A stretch of 64,000 nucleotides of DNA from Ariolimax columbianus. Its lineage: Eukaryota > Mollusca > Gastropoda > Stylommatophora > Arionidae. Below the pieces are notes generated by a model. The model did no database searches and had not been told where the DNA came from. It worked only from the letters and a program-made list of their open reading frames with translations. A program made the position numbers and the translations under genes. The DNA is taken from NCBI GenBank assembly GCA_036924085.1, contig JAVGWX010000013.1:57639652-57703651 (forward strand). The letters are read 5' to 3'. Below, piece by piece: positions 9,905 to 20,510 of the stretch; the stretch's first letter is position 1; every line of letters begins with the position of its first letter.

Positions 9905-12220
9905 CCGTTGTGTTTTATCTCTTCATATGTTGTTGGTTTTTATTGATGTTCGTCTTTTATCTCTTCATATGTTGTTGGTTTTTATTGATGTTCGTCTTTT
10001 ATCTCTTCATATGTTGTTGGTTTTTATTGATGTTCGTCTTTTATCTCTTCATATGTTGTTGGTTTTTATTGATGTTCGTCTTTTATCTCATCATATGTTG
10101 TTGGTTTTTATTGATGTTCGTCTTTTATCTCTTCATATGTTGTTGGTTTTTATTGATGTTCGTCTTTTATCTCTTCATATGTTGTTGGTTTTTATTGATG
10201 TTCGTCTTTTATCTCTTCATATGTTGTTGGTTTTTTTGATGTTCGTCTTTTATCTCTTCATATGTTGTTGGTTTTTATTGATGTTCGTCTTTTATCTCTT
10301 CATATATTGTTGGTTTTTTAATGTTCGTCTTTTATCTCTTCATTTGTTGTTGGTTTTTATTAATGTTCGTCCTTTATCTCTTCATATTTTGTTGGTTTTT
10401 ATTGATGTTCGTCTTTTATCTCTTCAAATGTTGTTGGTTTTTATTGATGTTCGTCTTTTATCTCTTCATATGTTGTTGGTTTTTATTGATGTTCGTCTTT
10501 TATCTCATCACATGTTGTTGGTTTTTATTGATGTTCGTCTTTTATCTGTTCATATGGTGTTGGTTTTTATTGATGTTCGTCTTTTATCTTTTCATATGTT
10601 GTTGGTTTTTATTGATGTTCGTCTTTTATCTCATCATATGTTGTTGGTTTTTATTGATGTTTGTCTTTTATCTCTTCATATGTTGTTGGTTTTTATTGAT
10701 GTTCGTCTTTTATCTCTTCATATGTTGTTGGTTTTTATTGATGTTCGTCTTTTATCTCTTCATATGTTGTTGGTTTTTATTGATGTTCGTCTTTTATCTC
10801 TTCATATGTTGTTGGTTTTTATTGGTGTTCGTCTTTTATCTCTTCATATATTGTTGGTTTTTTAATGTTCGTCTTTTATCTCTTCATTTGTTGTTGGTTT
10901 TTATTAATGTTCGTCTTTTATCTCTTCATATTTTGTTGGTTTTTATTGATGTTCGTTTTTTATCTCTTCAAATGTTGTTGGTTTTTATTGATGTTCGTCT
11001 TTTATCTCATCATATGTTGTTGGTTTTTATTGATGTTCGTCTTTTATCTGTTCATATGGTGTTGGTTTTTATTGATGTTCGTCTTTTATATCTTCATATG
11101 TTGTTGGTTTTTATTGATGTTCGTCTTTTATCTCTTCATATGTTGTTGGTTTTTATTGATGTTCGTCTTTTATCTCTTCATATGTTGTTGGTTTTTATTG
11201 ATGTTCGTCTTTTATCTCATCATATGTTGTTGGTTTTTATTGATGTTCGTCTTTTATCTGTTCATATGGTGTTGGTTTTTATTGATGTTCGTCTTTTATC
11301 TCTTCATATGTTGTTGGTTTTTATTGATGTTCGTCTTTTATCTCTTCATATGTTGTTGGTTTTTATTGATGTTCGTCTTTTATCTCTTCATATGTTGTTG
11401 GTTTTTATTGATGTTCGTCTTTTATCTCTTCATATGTTGTTGGTTTTTATTGATGTTCGTCTTTTATCTCTTCATATGTTGTTGGTTTTTATTGATGTTC
11501 GTCTTTTATCTCTTCATATGTTGTTGGTTTTAATTAATGTTCTTCTTTTATCTCTTCAAATGTTGTTGGTTTTTATTGATGTTCGTCTTTTATCTCTTCA
11601 TATGTTGTTGGTTTTTATTGATGTTCGTCTTTTATCTCTTCATATGTTGTTGGTTTTTATTGATGTTCGTCTTTTATCTCTTCATATGTTGTTGGTTTTT
11701 ATTGATGTTCGTCTTTTATCTCTTCATATGTTGTTGGTTTTTTATTGATATCCGTCTTTTATCTCTTCATATGTTGTTGGTTCTTATTGATGTTCGTCTT
11801 TAATCTCTTCATATGTTGTTGGTTTTTATTGATGTTCGTCTTTTATCTCTTCAAATGTTGTTGGTTTTTATTGATGTTCGTCTTTTATCTCTTCATATGT
11901 TGTTGGTTTTTTATTGATGTTCGTCTTTTATCTCTTCATATGTTGTTGGTTTTTATTAATGTTCGTCTTTTATCTCTTCATATGTTGTTGGTTTTTATTG
12001 ATGTTCGTCTTTTATCTCTTCAAATGTTGTTGGTTTTTATTGAAGTTCGTCTTTTATCTCTTCATATGTAGTTGGTTTTTATTGATGTTCGTCTTTTATC
12101 TCTTCATATGTTGTTAGTTTTTATTGATGTTCGTCTTTTATCTCTTCATATGTTGTTGGTTTTTATTGATGTTCGTCTTTTATCTCTTCATATGTTGTTG
12201 GTTTTTATTGATGTTTGTCT
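9905..12220. repeat. 42-bp tandem array (about 55 units)
   Basis: The unit of 42 bp begins TTTTATCTCTTCATATGTTG and ends GTTCGTC. Because 42 is divisible by three, frames of up to 475 codons run through it and encode a hydrophobic 14-residue repeat ('LLSLHMLLVFIDVR' or, in another frame, 'YLFICCWFLLMFVF'). Small indels (GGTTTTTTAATG) break the frames. A block of 13 units minus 2 bp (544 bp) is duplicated: the same run of variants starts near 10312 and again near 10856. The plus strand is strongly T/G-rich. Not a gene. Confidence 0.97.
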
Positions 12221-12445
12221 TTTTTTTTTTTTTTTTTTTGCTTTTGTTTTTCTTCCTCTTCTTCTTTCACATTTTTCTCCTCCTCTTCGTGATCTTCTTC
12301 TTCCATCTTCTTTCCTTTTCTTCTCCTCTTAATCTTCCTCTTCATTCTTCTTCCTTGACCTCCTTCTCTAGAAAAACAAATCTGAAGAGGAAGAAGAAAA
12401 AGAAGAGATGGAGGTAGAGAAAGAAAAATTTGAAAAAAAACAAGA
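12221..12445. repeat. Poly-T, pyrimidine tract and purine tract
   Basis: An 18-base T run near 12221-12239 follows the last array unit. Then come about 130 bases of CTT/CCT-rich pyrimidine and, from 12370, GAAGAGGAAGAAGAAAAAG purine sequence. The pyrimidine-to-purine switch makes an imperfect hairpin possible. Confidence 0.85.
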
Positions 12446-12484
12446 ACGTACTTGTTGCATTGCATGTTTTTTGGGACTCAAGAT

Positions 12485-12690
12485 ACAGCAGTGAATGAAC
12501 TGACAGGAGTCAGCGACTCATAGCTGACTGCTTGCGTCAGAGTCAGTGTACAGAACCGACCAAGACCCTTCTCTGCCTCCAGGTGGCGGTGCTGGAAACA
12601 GGCTGCAACCATGCAGGGATCGAAGAGGGAAGATTGAACTGTTCCTCGAAATGTCCTGCTGAAACCAGATGTGTCAAGCTGCAAGACGCA
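12485..12690 (+). repeat. R family, 5' part
   Basis: Contains GTCAGCGACTCATAGCTGAC, GCGTCAGAGTCAGTG and CAAGACCCTTCT...CCTCCA, in the same order as the RNA-sense R copy at 47985-48315. The sequence passes into SINE-3 at about 12693 without the R 3' end. Confidence 0.65.
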
Positions 12691-12692
12691 GT

Positions 12693-12930
12693 CGGGACGG
12701 TGTGGGCTAGTGGTTAAGTGACACGACTCACAACTCAAAGGTACTGGGTTCGCTCCCCAATCACAGCACCGGCCGCTACACCGAGGAAGCAAACCGTTAG
12801 AACATGTAGAAGGAAGCAGACCCTTGCATAAAATGAAGGCTGAAGTCGGATGCACAACTCCAATAGGCGCAACATAAAAACACAGTGCTTCCTTGGGGAA
12901 TAGAGAAATAAGGCGAGCGCAAAAGAAAAA
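12693..12930 (+). mobile_element. SINE-3, full-length copy
   Basis: tRNA-derived head: GGGACGGTGTGGGCTAGTGG then TTAAGTGACACG (A box TGGGCTAGTGGTTAAG), and about 40 bases on the B box GGGTTCGCTCCCC. The body has GAAGCAGACCCTTGCATAAA, GCTGAAGTCGGATGCAC and AATAAGGCGAGCGCAAAAG, ending in an A-rich tail. RNA polymerase III would transcribe such a unit from its internal boxes. The B box is one base from the usual GGTTCGANNCC. Confidence 0.85.
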
Positions 12931-12934
12931 AAAT

Positions 12935-13324
12935 TTTAAAATGCGCAGACATCGCAGCCTTGCTATAAACTACACACAACAAGTATAGAAGGCAGGCAAT
13001 AAGTTGCTTCCAATTTTCGCCCTTAGAAAATAATTATGCACGAATAGAATACCTCCACCGCGAACGAATTGCCAGGTGCTGTAACGGATCAATTCAATCA
13101 TTCTTATATACATTAAATAGTTCCACAGTTTGTAAGGGCTTTTTTAAAACCTGGTGTTTTTCCCCAAAAGATAGTTGAAGAAAAGGCTTCGTGTTCTGGG
13201 ATGGGGGAGGGGGGGGGGGACGACTGTCCAGGCAAGCGGCCTTACGTCAACCCTAAATCAGCACTAAAAATATCTCCGATGGATCCAACAAAAATGGATA
13301 CATAATTTGCAGTTAAAACAAGTT
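12935..13324. other. No gene seen
   Basis: Holds a G-rich run at 13201-13219 (GGGGGAGGGGGGGGGGGA). No coding similarity. Confidence 0.55.
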
Positions 13325-13580
13325 ATAATTTTTTTTTTCTGCGTTCGCCTTATTTATCTATTTCTTCAAGGCGATGTGCGTTGCAGCATGGTTTTTATTT
13401 TGCACCTGTAGGCCCAGTGCATCCGACTTCAGCACCCATTTTATGTAAGTGTCTGCTTCCTCCTGCATTTTCTAAGGGTTTGCTTCCCCGGGGTAACGGC
13501 CGGTGTTGTGATGGGGATCGAACCCAGCACTTTCTGGTTGTGAGACGTGTCACTTAACCACTAGCCAACGCCGTCCCATT
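13325..13580 (-). mobile_element. SINE-3, full-length copy in opposite orientation
   Basis: On minus it begins GGGACGGCGTTGGCTAGTGG (A box) with B box GGGTTCGATCCCC, a perfect B-box match. It continues with GAAGCAGACACTTACATAAA and GCTGAAGTCGGATGCAC, and ends AATAAGGCGAACGCAG followed by an A run. It lies 395 bases from the plus-strand copy, so the pair could fold back. Confidence 0.88.
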
Positions 13581-13797
13581 AAATGTAATATTATATATAT
13601 TTATATAGTTCTGTTCAAAATGTATCCGACCTTTGGTAAATATATTTCCTCAGCTGGAGGTTCTAACCTCTAGTCCTCTTGAAAGTAGTCTCTTCTTTAG
13701 TGATCCCGGCACTGTTGGACGCAATTCTGGTAGACTTCTTTGGCAATGGCGCACAGACAGCTGGGCCGTCGTGTTCCGCATGTTTATCTGTACGTAC

Positions 13798-14030
13798 ATC
13801 ATGGCAGAGCGGGAACGATTTGTACACATTTCATGATAGAGAGGGAACGATTTGTACACATGTCATGGCAGAGAGTGAACGATTTGTTCACATTTCATGG
13901 CAGAAACCTAACGATTTGTACACATTTCATGGTAGAGAGTGAACGATTTGTTCACATTTCATGGCAGAAACCTAACGATTTGTACACATTTCATGGTAGA
14001 GAGTGAACGATTTGTACACTTGTTTTGTGC
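13798..14030. repeat. 32-bp tandem array (about 7 units)
   Basis: Units start CATGGCAGAGAGTGAACGAT and carry TTTGTACACATTT or TTTGTTCACATTT variants. Two-unit blocks alternate, giving a 64-bp rhythm. Frames of 60-90 codons over it are incidental. Confidence 0.92.
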
Positions 14031-14324
14031 ATATAAACTTTATGGTAGGGACTGTGGTAGCTTTTTCTGCAAGTCTTCTAACGTTATGACGCCGCATAAC
14101 ACTCTGAAGTCGCCTTTTACGCCTAGATTAGGGAGGTTACAGTCGGTCTATTGCGTCCCCTCCACTTTCCAATCCAAGATGTCTTTTACTTCACGCAATA
14201 TAACGCCAATATGAAAAAGGTGGGAATATTTTCACAGACAGACACACTTCGTTCGAAAAATTATACATTTGATTTTCTGCAATATCGAGTCTTAGAAATC
14301 TCTGCAGGGCTGAAGATGTAGCTG

Positions 14325-14432
14325 AGTCTTCTTCTTCTTCTTTTTCTTCGTCTTCTTCTTCTTCTTCTTCTTATTGTTCTTCTTCTTCTTTGTCTTCTTC
14401 TTCTTCTTCTTCTTCTTCTTCTTCTTCTTCTG
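14325..14432. repeat. CTT microsatellite, R-family tail
   Basis: Mostly (CTT)n on plus, interrupted by ATTGTT and GTC. On minus it is (GAA)n directly following the 3' end of an R copy, so it is best read as that copy's expanded tail. Confidence 0.85.
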
Positions 14433-14700
14433 CATCGTTCGTTCTTAATCTCCCACTACCAATCCATGAAAATGACTTTGCAAGCAGCAGGATGTAGTCC
14501 GTGGAATGGAATGCGTTTTGTCGTAGTTTACTTCTTGACTGCGATATTTGCATCTTTCGGTCTGACACATCCGACTAGCAGGCATTTTTGAGTACTGGGC
14601 TGTCTTTCCTCAACCTTCCCCTTAGCCAGTCTGCTCTGTTGTCGCTTGTTATCCAGGATCACTGCGTGGAGGTGTAGAAGGGTTTTGGCAGCTCTGGTTC
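14433..14700 (-). repeat. R family copy
   Basis: On plus it reads CGTTCGTTCTTAATCTCCCA, GCAAGCAGCAGGATGTAGTC, GACTGCGATATTTGCATC, TTTCGGTCTGACACATCCGA and TTATCCAGGATCACTGCGTG. These landmarks recur in the same order at 19446, 22725, 35590, 37555, 39255, 47985 and 53990. RNA sense is minus, judged from the terminal GAA tail. No coding potential or clear tRNA boxes; class unknown. Confidence 0.85.
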
Positions 14701-15160
14701 GCTGGTTCTGACGCTAGCAGTCAGCTACGAGTCGCTGACACTGACACTAGCAATTAGCTATGGGTCGCTGACCCTGACACTAGCAGTCAGCTACGAGTCG
14801 CTGACCCTGACACTAGCAGTCAGCTACGAATCGTCGCTGACCCTGACACTAGCAGTCAGCTACGAGTCGTCGCTGACCCTGACACTAGAAGTCAGCTACG
14901 AGTCGCTGACCCTGATACTAGCAGTCAGCTATGGGTCGCTGACCATGACGCTAGCAGTCAGCTATGGGCAGCTGAACCAGACGCTAGCAGTCATCTATCG
15001 TTCGCTGGGTCTGACGCTAGCAGTCCGCTACGAGTCGCTGACCTTGACACTAGCAGTCAGCTATGGGTCGCTGACCCTGACGCTAACAGTCAGCTACGAG
15101 TCGCTGACCCTGACCCAGACGCTAGTAGTCAGCTATGGGTCGCTGAATGCTGCAGTGCAT
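14701..15160. repeat. 33-bp VNTR at the 5' side of the R copy
   Basis: About 13-14 units of the form CTGACACTAGCAGTCAGCTA plus CGAGTCGCTGACC, with 36-bp variants carrying TCGTCG. The same module is present once or twice in R copies at 48.0 and 54.25 kb, so it is an internal part of R that expanded here. Confidence 0.93.
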
Positions 15161-15429
15161 GCACTACTCAGTATCTTGATTCTTGTAGCTCAGTGAATGA
15201 ACAGATAACATCCAGCGACTCATATCTCATTTCTTGCATTAGAGTCACTGACCTAGAGATGATCAAGATTGTAATCCGTCTACAAGTGACGATCATGAAA
15301 TAGGCTGTGTAGTGTAGCCTGGCTAAGAGAATAGGCAACGAAGTTGAAAGACAACCCCGGTTCTAAAAATAAGGGGAAATACAAATATTATGCGTTAGGT
15401 CGAATGGGGAAGAATATCAAAGTCTTGTG

Positions 15430-15714
15430 AATTGCGACACGTTTTCATGCTTTGTTCCCCTGCTCTGGGCACCACGTCGGCCATCTTGTTCCCAATGTTC
15501 AGCCACGTGGATTGCCTAGGCATACCCTCTCGAAATCTCATCCATATTGCATGTGTCCAGAAGGTTTGGGCAAATCATCGGGTGGTCTGGGTCTTGTGTT
15601 GTCTCACAGACGCATGTCGCATCAGCCACGCATCCCCATCTGCTTAAGTTCTTCCTGGATTGTGATACACCAGTTCGGAGGCTATTTAGGGACTTCCATG
15701 TTGTGTAAGGCAAG
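15430..15714 (-). pseudogene. LINE RT C-terminal tail (jockey-like Cys/His end)
   Basis: Reads 'TTWKSLNSLRTGVSQSRKNL', then 'SRWGCVADATCVC' and 'DHPMICPNLLDTC'. This is the common 'W..LN.LRTG..R....L..WG' end with a Cys/His motif found at the C-terminus of jockey-like LINE proteins in invertebrates. The last His of the usual CxC...HxxxC set is present (DHPMIC). The reading stops near 15520, then resumes in fragments ('ADVVPRAGEQS'). Only the 3' end is retained. An S2 copy sits immediately upstream on the same strand. Confidence 0.75.
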
Positions 15715-16145
15715 TGGTGTTGTTGTTGTTGGTGTCGTTGTTGTTGGTGTCGTTGCTGTTGTTGGTGTTGTTGTTGGTGTTGGTGTTGTTGGTGTTGTTG
15801 CTGTTGTTGGTGGTGTTGGTGTTGTCTTTGGTGTTGTTGTTGTTGGTGGTGTTGTTTAATGCCCACAATGAGTAAGTTTACTATTTGTGTACGTCCTGAA
15901 CAGGACGTTAAGTGGCGGGTTGTAGTAGCTTTCCTCACATCCCAAGCGTGCTGATGAAGGTGGACGGCGTTCCTCCAAGCGATTATGACATGCTTTGCTT
16001 CATCTTCGTTGCGCTCATTACTACGGGGATCACATCGATTCACATCTTGTCAGCCAGGCTGCCTTGGCAACAGCCCGTCTCCATGGAACGCTACATAAAA
16101 GAGAGATTGTGGTCTTGGTCAGTGTATTGACCCTGACGCGACGTG
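15715..16145 (-). mobile_element. S2 element with long CAA/CAC tail
   Basis: On minus: one VNTR-like unit (GTCAGGGTCAATACACTGAC), the body with CATGGAGACGGGCTGTTGCC, GCCTGGCTGACAAGATG, TGTGATCCCCGTAGTAATGA and GCTACTACAACCCGCCACTT, then AACGTCCTGTTCAGGACG and TTACTCATTGTGGGCATTAA. It ends in about 145 bases of CAACA/CAACACC repeats (15715-15860). Same order as the S2 copies at 39880, 43855 and 52509. Confidence 0.85.
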
Positions 16146-16309
16146 TTGGCCAGTGCCTGACTGGACTAGTCCAGGGACAAGTAGTGTCCAGTGGCAGGCT
16201 ACTACCACAACTCGATCCAGGGAACCTGCGTTAGTTCATTCCATTTTTCAATGTGGCGTCATGTGGGACTAGTCTGTAGGGACTGTGTTGATTGTAAGAA
16301 ACTCCGTCA

Positions 16310-16640
16310 AAATTTCAGTCTTGTGCAATGCAAAGCCAAAGGCCCCCGTCCATCGTAGACGATGATGGTATAATTAATTTTGCTAGCCCTATTGTTAGTA
16401 AGGATTAACTGCGCTACTTTTTATCCTCACTCTCTCGTCTCGTGCCGCACGGCCCCAGTGGCAAGTCAAGGACAAGACGACTAGGGGGCGACTACGAGAT
16501 GCAGGGGACTCCGCATCAAGCACCCCTGAAAAAGACGGCGGAGTCCGGAGGCGAACCACACCACCTTTGCTACAAAATCCCCATGTGCAGTGCACCTTGT
16601 GTCCAAACACAGAGTGCATTCTGTCGTTTTACTGCCTTTC
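16310..16640 (-). mobile_element. SINE-1 related copy, body
   Basis: On minus it contains TGCTTGATGCGGAGTCCCCT, CATCTCGTAGTCGCCCCCTA, GTCGTCTTGTC and GAGTGAGGATAAAAAGTAGC, shared with the copy at 29595-29812. The GTCGTCTTG...GAGTGAGGAT core is also in the full SINE-1 copies, so this is a subfamily with a different left half. It ends near CCATCATCGTCTACGATGG. Confidence 0.75.
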
Positions 16641-16837
16641 TCTTTCAGTTCCTGACGTGACACTTCTTCGAGTTCCAGGTGGTGCTTCGCTGATTATAGA
16701 GTTGGTTTTGTTCAGGTAGAGTAGGTTTTAGGCACACTGCAACTATCCTGTACATTACGGACTTCCGTGACGTGCATAAAGAGATCTCACGAAGGATAGC
16801 TGCGGGGTCGTTCAGCTTCAACCGCATCAAGACAGTA

Positions 16838-17290
16838 CTTCAACAAAGCGAGAGCTCATACTTGCAACAGTCTGCTCATTCCAGCCGTGGTGTACGGCTG
16901 CGAAGGATGGATCCTATGAAAAAGTGGTAAGGCGCGGCTTAAAGCTGCTCAATCAGCGATGGAGCATTGAACAAGGTCACTTTCACTGCGTTAGCACATC
17001 TGCAACACCGGCATCAGGAGTGGAGCCTGCTTCAATGTCGTCATAGATACGGCGTTGATAATGAGGTACATGTGGGAAGGCCACGTGGTACTCATGCCTG
17101 ACAATAGATGGACACGTAAAGTGACGTCATGTTTATAGGTGTATACTTATAAATGTCTACAAGTGAGATGGAGAGATGGCCTTCGACAGGACCTTGGTCC
17201 GGCATGGTACTTAATACCAAAGGACAGAGATTAATTTAGACGAGATTTGGCTACCTGGCATAGGGCACACAATGTGTCCGCATGAACATC
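16838..17290 (+). pseudogene. LINE-D reverse transcriptase C-terminus
   Basis: Reads across frameshifts 'YFNKARAHTCNSLL', 'IPAVVYGCEGWIL', 'ARLKAAQSAMEH', 'IMRYMWEGHVVLMPDNRW', 'RWRDGLRQDLGPAWY' and 'FRRDLATWHRAHNV'. This is thumb plus C-terminal tail of an RT close to the minus-strand copy at 8735. Stops occur after IL, near MEH and at the end. No upstream palm domain is present. Confidence 0.78.
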
Positions 17291-17504
17291 ATCATTATAG
17301 TATTACAGTAACTTTCTGTCCAGTCTCATTTATTACTTAATCAGTAAGTTGGACTTATGCAGTGTTGTTCCAAACTGTCGTGTCGTACCCAGCTACCGAG
17401 AAACACAGTGTTCGGGGGACATCTGGCTGGACTCACCAGGTAGTGTAAGTAAATTCTCGGATGATATTATTTCTATCATGTATCTTCCGGTTTGTTTTGT
17501 TGCC

Positions 17505-17692
17505 ATTGGCATGTCGTCAATAGACTAGTAGGTCTAGGCTACACTTCTGACGTTTTGTCTTGTGGCCAGTGGCATGTCGTCAATAGACTAGTAGGTTTAG
17601 GCTAGACTTCTGACGTTTTGTCTTGTGGCCAGTGGCATGTCGTCAATAGACTAGTAGGTCTAGGCTAGTCTTCTGACGTTTGAGTTAAGCTA
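17505..17692. repeat. 63-bp tandem repeat, three units
   Basis: Three near-identical units containing GGCATGTCGTCAATAGACTA and TCTGACGTTTTGTCTTGTGG. It ends directly at the 3' end of the minus-strand LINE at 17690. Confidence 0.92.
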
Positions 17693-18185
17693 TTTTAAGT
17701 CGGTCATCTTGATCTTGATCTTGATGACCCGTTTCTCAGCGAAGCTGCGGTTCCAAACTTCGTCTCCAGCTGACCCTATCTTGGGCCGCCAAAGTCCAGT
17801 GCGTGGTAAGGGCTCCTCTAGAGGCATCTCAGATGTTCCAGCGTACAGAAGGAGAGTCTGACTAGCGCATTGTAGGTCTTCTCTGTGATATCTTTTTTTG
17901 CCTCGGGGGTACCAGACTGCTGTCGCGTTGCTGCATCGACCATCGTTTCGTCGTAACATGTGACCTGTCCATCTATGCTTTGTCTTGTCTGCATGGATTA
18001 CCGCATCTTTCACCAGGGACAATCGTCTTATGTGAGAATTGTGGAGACCTTGTATACGTTGGTTCCGGAGAGTGATTCCGAACAAGCGTCTCTCAAGGGA
18101 GGATTAGGTACTCTCAATGTGTCCTCTGGTGATTTTGTTACTGTCCACGTCTGGGCACCATAGCACATCGCAGGGAATACAGTGG
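17690..18185 (-). pseudogene. LINE reverse transcriptase C-terminus with GATCAA tail
   Basis: From 18185 down it reads 'VFPAMCYGAQTWTVTKSPED', then after a frameshift near 18085 'LFGITLRNQRIQGLHNSHIR', 'VIHADKTKHRWTGHMLRRND', 'AVWYPRGKKRYH' and 'LPRTGLWRPKIGSAGDEVWN'. The 131-codon open frame is the C-terminal tail of an RT. The arrangement resembles RTE-type LINE ends, but I do not claim the clade. The 3' end is a simple ATCAAGATCAAGATCAAG tail. The upstream palm is missing. Confidence 0.85.
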
Positions 18186-18249
18186 AATTTAAGAGTGGGG
18201 CGTGTAGGTTCTAGTCAGGGCAGCCAACGAACATAAAATCATAAAATAA

Positions 18250-18900
18250 AAATTTTTAATAAACAGCAATAGTTATATTCTTCTCTGCGTTCATGATCCA
18301 TTGGTCAAGTTTTATATGTAGATCAGTCGCCCTGATGACGTCTGTGGTCTTGACCAGGTCATATCGGCTGTCCCACAGCTTTGGTCTCAGCTCCGCACCC
18401 TCTGGCCAGATCTGGTATCTCATTTTCCTACAGAGTGGACATTCTTGTAGAATGTATTGAGTATTATGGCCCCGCTGTTCCACATGCGCATTCATCGGTG
18501 TGTGAGATTTTTATTCGGTAAAGATGCTGTAGTAGTCTGCAGTAAACAGTTCTCCTGCGAAATAAGGTAGTGTGTTGGTTTCTTTTGAGTTGATGAATTG
18601 GGTCTGGTGTACTGATTATGTTTCTGTCATCTTTCTATTAATGTATATAATGATTTGCTAGACCAATAGCTGCCTAGCTTCCTGTAATTCCGCAATGGGT
18701 GACTAGCCATTGGAGCGCTATTGTTGAGGATCGTTGGAATTTTCCTAGTTCTGCTCTGAATTCTGATAACAGCGGTTCATTGTTTGTTTTCTGTTTTATA
18801 GCATTAGTTTTCTTCACGATTTGAGTCTCAATTTGCGTCACAATACTCAACGACATTCCCACTTGCTGCTCCTTCAAATGACGGCACTCTGGCATCGGAA
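18250..18900 (-). pseudogene. LINE RNase H and Cys/His tail relic
   Basis: Same family as the insert at 2829-3710. 'LLSEFRAELGKFQRSSTIAL' and 'QWLVTHCGITGS' are the late RNase H strands (THC in place of SHC). Downstream the frame changes and reads the tail 'HVEQRGHNTQYILQECPLCR' then 'MRYQIWPEGAELRPKLW' and 'DLVKTTDVIRATDLHIKLDQ'. The first Cys pair of the knuckle is decayed. EN, RT and the N-terminal half of RNase H are absent. Confidence 0.82.
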
Positions 18901-19445
18901 GTGCTCGAGTGTTATCGGTTATCTCCAGGTAGAGGACTAGATTCAGTTATCCTAGTCCATATGTGCAATAAGACATATGCTGACACTTGGCGTTCTGTCA
19001 TAAGTGAATATAATGTTGGTTTGCTTCTTATGAAGGGTAGTATTGTGATTATTCAACTTATGTAAATATTCCCGTTAATGAAAGAGATCTTGTGAAATGT
19101 TAAAGTGTTCGATTGTCAATATAGTTTGACAGTGTTTGAAAAGGTGAAACATGGAAAGGAACTGGAAACTGTTCCCTCACAAGAAAGCTTGTCGGAGACA
19201 AGTGGCAAAGTTTTAGTAGGTCATCGATGGGACTAGCATGTGTTGCAATGTGTTCTCTATTCACAGTATTGTCTGGAACCCTCCGTTTTGAATAAAAACA
19301 GCAAGTAATAACGAAAGGTATAATAACTTCAGACATTTCTGTTAAAACAAAAATAGAAGACGATGCTCGTCATTTCAAAACAGTGTTATGCTTCTTCAAA
19401 ATGGCTAACTGCAGGCCAATCAAGACTGTATTGTGGGCTTTGTGT
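18901..19445. other. No gene seen
   Basis: AT-rich sequence without recognisable coding similarity or tandem structure. At 19448 the GGCTTGGCTT run marks the tail of the next R copy. Confidence 0.55.
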
Positions 19446-19735
19446 GCTGTTTGACTTGGCTTGGCTGAGCTGCTTCGTTCTCAATCTCCCACTACCAAAC
19501 CCTGAAAGGGCTTAAGTATCAGAATGTAGTCCAGAGAACGGAATGCGTTGTATCGTACTTTACAGCTTGCCTGCGATATTTACACCTTTCGGTCCAACAC
19601 ATCCGACTTCAGCAAGCATTTTTTGAGTACCGGATTAGCATTCCCTCTTCGATCCCTTCTCTTTAGCCAGTCTGCCCTGTTGCAGTCTGTTATCCACGAT
19701 TACTGCGTGGAGGTGTAGAAGAATCTAAACATCTC
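19446..19735 (-). repeat. R family copy
   Basis: On plus: GGCTTGGCTGAGCTGCTTCG then TTCTCAATCTCCCACTACCA, GATTTACACC-type block, TTTCGGTCCAACACATCCGA, and TTATCCACGATTACTGCGTG. Here the terminal simple tail is AGCCA-type on minus instead of GAA. Confidence 0.87.
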
Positions 19736-20505
19736 TGGTTCGCTGGCCCTGACGCTAGCAGTCAGCAATGGGTCGCTGACCACTGCAGCTCGTGCGTGGC
19801 TCAGCTATGGGTCGCTCACCGCTGCAGCTCGTGCGTGGCTCAGCTATGGGTCGCTGACCGCTGCAGCTCGTGCGTGGCTCAGCTCTGGTTCGCTGGCCCT
19901 GACGCTAGCAGTCAGCTATGGGTCGCTATCCGCTGCAGCTCATGCGTGGCTCAGCTCTGGTTCGTTGGCCCTGACGCTAGCAGTCAGCTACGGGTCGCTG
20001 ACCGCTGCAGCTCGTGCGTGGCTCAGCTATGGGTCGCTGACCGCTGCAGCTCATGCGTGGCTCAGCTCTGGTTCGCTGGCCCTGACGCTAGCAGTCAGCT
20101 ATGGGTCGCTATCCGCTGCAGCTCATGCGTGGCTCAGCTTTGGTTCACTGGCCCTGACGATAGCAGTCAGCTATGGGTCGCTGACCGCTGCAGCTCGTGC
20201 GTGGCTCAGCTATGGGTCGCTGACCGCTGCAGCTCGTGCGTGGCTCAGCTCTGGTTCGCTGGCCCTGACGCTAGCAGTCAGCTATGGGTCGTTGACCGCT
20301 GCAGCTCATGCGTGGCTCAGCTCTGTTCGCTGGCCCTGACGCTAGCAGTCAGCTATGCGTCGCTATCCGCTGCAGCTCATGCGTGGCTCAGCTCTGGTTC
20401 GCTGGCCCTGACGCTAGCAGTCAGCTACGGGTCGCTGACCGCTGCAGCTCGTGCGTGGCTCAGCTATGGGTCGCTGACCGCTGCAGCTCGTGCGTGGCTC
20501 ATCAT
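19736..20505. repeat. 34/39-bp composite VNTR on an R copy
   Basis: Two modules are mixed. One of 34 bp has CCTGACGCTAGCAGTCAGCT. One of 39 bp has CTGACCGCTGCAGCTCGTGC then GTGGCTCAGC. They combine into 73-bp and 112-bp blocks over about 770 bp. Single copies of both modules occur at 54.25-54.31 kb in another R copy. Frames of up to 271 codons are incidental. Confidence 0.93.
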
Positions 20506-20510
20506 CCTGA

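Noticed and set aside
9858..12332. Long hydrophobic repeat protein (335- and 475-codon frames)
   Set aside because: The unit is 42 bp, so any stop-free frame stays open. Several frames are open at once, indels break all of them, and unit variants show no coding constraint.
19736..20505. Common origin of this array with 46155-47310 because both mix 34- and 39-bp units
   Set aside because: The unit sequences are unrelated; the shared lengths are coincidence.
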